From the NCBI GenBank assembly GCA_020072585.1, contig JAIQGL010000021.1, positions 62,001-126,000 on the forward strand: a DNA stretch of 64,000 nucleotides. The letters run 5' to 3'. Source of the DNA: Terriglobia bacterium (GTDB lineage Bacteria; Acidobacteriota; Terriglobia; Terriglobales; Acidobacteriaceae). The notes under the pieces are model-generated. The model had not been told where the DNA came from. It did not search any database and saw only the letters and a list, made by a program, of their open reading frames with translations. The translations under genes and the position numbers were made by a program. Below, piece after piece: positions 61,439 through 64,000 of this stretch. The stretch's first letter is position 1, and every line of letters begins with the position of its first letter.

Positions 61439-62809
61439 TCACAGGGGCTCCTCGCTCCGCTTCGGAATTTCAGAGGCAGCTTCGACCGAAATTTCGGCCT
61501 TCGGCCTTCCTGCCACAAAGTAATACACAACGCCCAGCGCCATCAGGACCAGTCCGAAGCCCAGTTGGCTCACGCTGCCCAATCGCCACAGGTCAAGTTG
61601 TTCGCTGCGGTTTTTGATCAGAGCGATAAGCAGAAGCACGGTTGGGCCCATGCCAAGAGCGATTGCGCCGGGCAAGCCGCCGGGTACGCGGAAAGGTCGC
61701 GCCAACTCGGGCTCGCGGATGCGCAGCATGATGAGCGCTAAAAATTCCAGCACCAGGCTGGCGCCGTATAAAAGAAGATCAAGCATGATCAGCTTGTCAA
61801 AGGTCAAGCCCAAGGACGCTGCCCATGCGATGCCAAGAACCATGATCGCAACCCACGGCGCTCCGTCTTTCAGTTTCCTGGTAAAGATTTTGGGCAGATG
61901 GCCGTCCTCCGCCATTGCCACGGGCAGGCGGGAATAAGACATCACCAGCGAATTGAAAGTGCCGAACTCGCTGATCATGGCAGCGGCCACCAGGGTGATG
62001 CCCAGCCACGGGCCTACAACCATCGTCGCAATACTGGCCCAGCTTCCCGTGGACCATATTTCCGCCTGCACGTGGAGATGCCACACAGCGAGGACCGGAA
62101 CTACATAGGAAAGAAAAATAGCCGCCAGGGTCAGCATCATGACGCGGGGGTAGGTCTTCTGCGGATTTTCAACTTCATTGGCCACCGTGGAAGCATTGTC
62201 CCAGCCCATATAATTCCACATCGCCACCAGAATGCCGGTCAGAAGACTGCCCTGCGCGGGCGGAGTGGCGATGACAGTGACAGGACGAAAAAATGCAAAT
62301 GTAGTGATAAGCGCGAACGGACTCAACATCAGCACGCCCAGCAAAATTGAGCCGTTGCCGACGGCCTTCGCGCCAAGCAGGTTCCACGCCAGGCAGACCA
62401 CGATCATCGCGGCGGCGATGGCCAGGCCTCTGTGCCCTGCGGTCGCGGCAGGCCAGAGCCGCCCCAGATAGAGAACGAACACCGTGGGATAGATGGCCAT
62501 GTCAAAGATGCTTGCCACCAGAGAAAGCCATGCTTCCTGAAAACCCCAGAAAGGCCCCATGGCGCGGCGCACCCAGACGTAAAAACCTCCCTCATCGGGA
62601 AGAGCGGCAGCCAGCTCGCCTACCATCAGGCCGGTGGGCAGGCTCCAGATCAGCGGTGTAAGAAAGAGAATGACAATAGCGAGTTTGTAGCCCGCATCCT
62701 GGACCAGTTCCTCCATTCCGTACGGGCCGCCGGATACCATGAAATAAGTGGCCGCCGCCAGCGACAAAACAGTCAGCTTGCGGCGTGGTCCAAGTTGAGT
62801 TTTTTGCAT
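61439..62809 (-). CDS. APC-superfamily permease with repeat-derived C-terminus
   Basis: A protein of 456 residues from the ATG at 62809 (an in-frame start at 62857 adds 16 residues without support). It has twelve hydrophobic helices. SLAAATYFMVSGGPYGMEEL gives the unwound helix 1, and WNYMGWDNASTVANEVENPQ (helix 6 end) and RLPVAMAEDGHLPKIFTRK place it in the amino acid/polyamine branch. The substrate is probably a cationic or small neutral amino acid or polyamine; not resolved. The last residues (EIPKRSEEPL) are encoded by the CTCCTCGCTCCGCTTCGGAA repeat at 61445-61471, so the natural end has been replaced or extended by repeat sequence. Confidence 0.9.
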   Translation of the reverse strand: MQKTQLGPRRKLTVLSLAAATYFMVSGGPYGMEELVQDAGYKLAIVILFLTPLIWSLPTGLMVGELAAALPDEGGFYVWVRRAMGPFWGFQEAWLSLVASIFDMAIYPTVFVLYLGRLWPAATAGHRGLAIAAAMIVVCLAWNLLGAKAVGNGSILLGVLMLSPFALITTFAFFRPVTVIATPPAQGSLLTGILVAMWNYMGWDNASTVANEVENPQKTYPRVMMLTLAAIFLSYVVPVLAVWHLHVQAEIWSTGSWASIATMVVGPWLGITLVAAAMISEFGTFNSLVMSYSRLPVAMAEDGHLPKIFTRKLKDGAPWVAIMVLGIAWAASLGLTFDKLIMLDLLLYGASLVLEFLALIMLRIREPELARPFRVPGGLPGAIALGMGPTVLLLIALIKNRSEQLDLWRLGSVSQLGFGLVLMALGVVYYFVAGRPKAEISVEAASEIPKRSEEPL

Positions 62810-62926
62810 CGTGGTGAAATGCAATATAACATCGCGCCCGGTGCGTGCAGCGCACAACTTCGCCAGGAAGGGAAAATATTTTTCTCAGCGCAGAGTCTCT
62901 AAGCAATCCGTTGCTGCCGCGCATGC

Positions 62927-63886
62927 CTAGGGGTGCGCCCCGGATGCTGGTTCCGGTGCGGCTGTCTCCGTTTGGTTCTGCATGTAATCGATCAGGGCGT
63001 GGATGTCTTCATCCGCCAGCCGCAGGTCGGGCATGTTTACCTGCTTGTATTTTTTAAAAAGCTCCGTGGCGACCGGATCGCCTTCTGCAATCATCTGATC
63101 AGGGCGCGCGATAAAACGCGCCAGCCAGGCGCGGTCGCGCAGACTGGTCACTCCCCGCAAGTCTGGTCCAATCTTGTCGCCATGGCCAATCGTGTGGCAA
63201 GCGGCGCAGTGAGTAGCAAAAATATATTGTCCCTTGTCAGCGATCTTCAGCACTGAAGCATCGGCATAACTTTTTGGCGTCTCAGCCTGCCGGTTCTTCC
63301 AACTGTTCATCCAGTCACCGATCAGGATCGCGAGAAAGCGCGGGTTGTCCGTGGCCGAATTCCTCATCCATTGGCCGGTGACTTCATTGCCGATGACAAC
63401 AGCGGGCGTGTGGCCATCACGATTGCGATCGTTCGGCGGCGCATACAGCCCCAGCTTCTGGCTGATGAGGTCGATGTCATCTTTCTTGCCGGTGAGGAAC
63501 AGCCAGCCCGGCCCGGCATGATATTTCTCCGCGTACTCCTTCAGCACTTTCGGGGTGTCCTGCTCGGGATCAATGCTGATGGAATAAAAAAAGATCTCCT
63601 TGCCCACGCGATCACCCAGCATGCGCTGGACCTGGGCCAGCCGGGCCGTTTCCAGTGGGCATGCATCCACGCAGCGCGTATAGATCAATTCAATCACCAC
63701 CATTTTGCCTTTGATCAGATCGTCGTAAAAATGGACTTTGGTCCCATCCTGCGTGGTCAGCTCAACATTGGGAAAGTAGCCTGCTCCCCAGCGCGTGTTG
63801 TCATAGGCGGTTGAATCAAGCCCGGACAGCAGTCCTCCCATAAACAGCACAGCAGCCGAAAGTCTCAGCAGTTGGTTCCTCTTCAT
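62927..63886 (-). CDS. SCO1/SenC-cytochrome c fusion protein
   Basis: A protein of 319 residues with a signal or anchor (about 7-24). The thioredoxin-like SCO domain is at about 30-195: copper ligands C72 and C76 in RCVDACP and H159 in DGHTPAVVI. It is followed by a class I cytochrome c domain (about 215-305) with CAACH at 227-231 and the axial Met in VNMPDL (M285). SCO proteins deliver copper to the CuA site of cytochrome oxidase; fusing the electron-carrier domain would couple reduction and metal delivery. No oxidase gene is in the window. GGAGCG stands before the ATG. All metal and haem ligands are intact. Confidence 0.93.
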   Translation of the reverse strand: MKRNQLLRLSAAVLFMGGLLSGLDSTAYDNTRWGAGYFPNVELTTQDGTKVHFYDDLIKGKMVVIELIYTRCVDACPLETARLAQVQRMLGDRVGKEIFFYSISIDPEQDTPKVLKEYAEKYHAGPGWLFLTGKKDDIDLISQKLGLYAPPNDRNRDGHTPAVVIGNEVTGQWMRNSATDNPRFLAILIGDWMNSWKNRQAETPKSYADASVLKIADKGQYIFATHCAACHTIGHGDKIGPDLRGVTSLRDRAWLARFIARPDQMIAEGDPVATELFKKYKQVNMPDLRLADEDIHALIDYMQNQTETAAPEPASGAHP

Positions 63887-64000
63887 TGTGTTCGCTCCAG
63901 GTACGGCATTTGCCGATTTTCACCCACAACGCCATTTCAGCAACACGGGGTTTCAGTCACCACCAGGCCGCCAGAAAATCCCTGACGGCCCGGCAATCGC

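Overview
The window looks like a chromosomal segment of a soil Acidobacteriota genome (class Terriglobia, Koribacter/Sulfotobacter-like). This is inferred from gene content and sequence style. There are two very large Oar-type TonB-dependent receptors with carboxypeptidase-like N-terminal domains. There is a type I dehydroquinate dehydratase/shikimate dehydrogenase fusion, a dnaG-rpoD pair, a CsgG-like lipoprotein, a tannase-family esterase, paired HAE1-type RND pumps, and many short dispersed palindromic or periodic intergenic repeats. The base composition is moderately GC-rich. I see no rRNA, tRNA, prophage, IS element or CRISPR array.

Layout. 1-5.5 kb: a small XRE regulator, a DoxX-like membrane protein, an unknown exported protein and TonB receptor 1, which ends in a strong terminator. 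5.6-10.3 kb: on the minus strand, a CxxCH haem-binding protein, the housekeeping sigma factor rpoD (TTG start, own terminator) and dnaG; dnaG carries an in-frame palindrome-encoded insertion. 10.5-15.6 kb: a Cys/Met-metabolism PLP enzyme, a propeller-like lipoprotein, a nitronate-monooxygenase-like flavoprotein with a textbook CRP half-site pair upstream, and LemA. 15.7-23.7 kb: a minus-strand tripartite RND efflux cluster (membrane fusion protein, pump 1, pump 2) with a GIY-YIG nuclease gene between the two pumps. 24-31.5 kb: an atypical D-aminoacylase-family amidohydrolase, a phosphoesterase, a Crp/Fnr regulator, an OmpA-like exported protein and aroDE.

31.7-42 kb is the accessory part. It holds an orphan small protein, a PagL-like lipid A deacylase, a CsgG-like protein, a STAS-like protein, a tannase, a frameshifted small gene, a MerR/excisionase-type HTH protein and a homing-endonuclease-repeat nuclease. 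The nuclease gene follows a run of hairpins that ends in an intrinsic terminator. A two-helix membrane protein and a second frameshifted gene with collagen-like repeats follow. 42-64 kb: glnS, an exported carboxypeptidase-regulatory protein next to a GH63-like glycosidase, an Fn3/Ig-like surface protein, a DUF5666-type protein paired with TonB receptor 2, a dihaem oxidoreductase, a TPR-GAF protein with a dead GGDEF domain, two APC permeases and a SCO1-cytochrome c fusion.

The gene set fits a soil heterotroph that takes up and degrades complex polymers (TonB receptors, tannase, glycosidase, esterase), with envelope maintenance (PagL, CsgG, OmpA, RND, LemA) and cytochrome-linked respiration. 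The most unusual signals are the hairpin array plus terminator beside the repeat-type nuclease (39.0-39.25 kb), a REP-like palindrome inside dnaG, repeat-derived C-termini in a GIY-YIG protein and a permease, and a family of intergenic repeats with a period near 10 bp.
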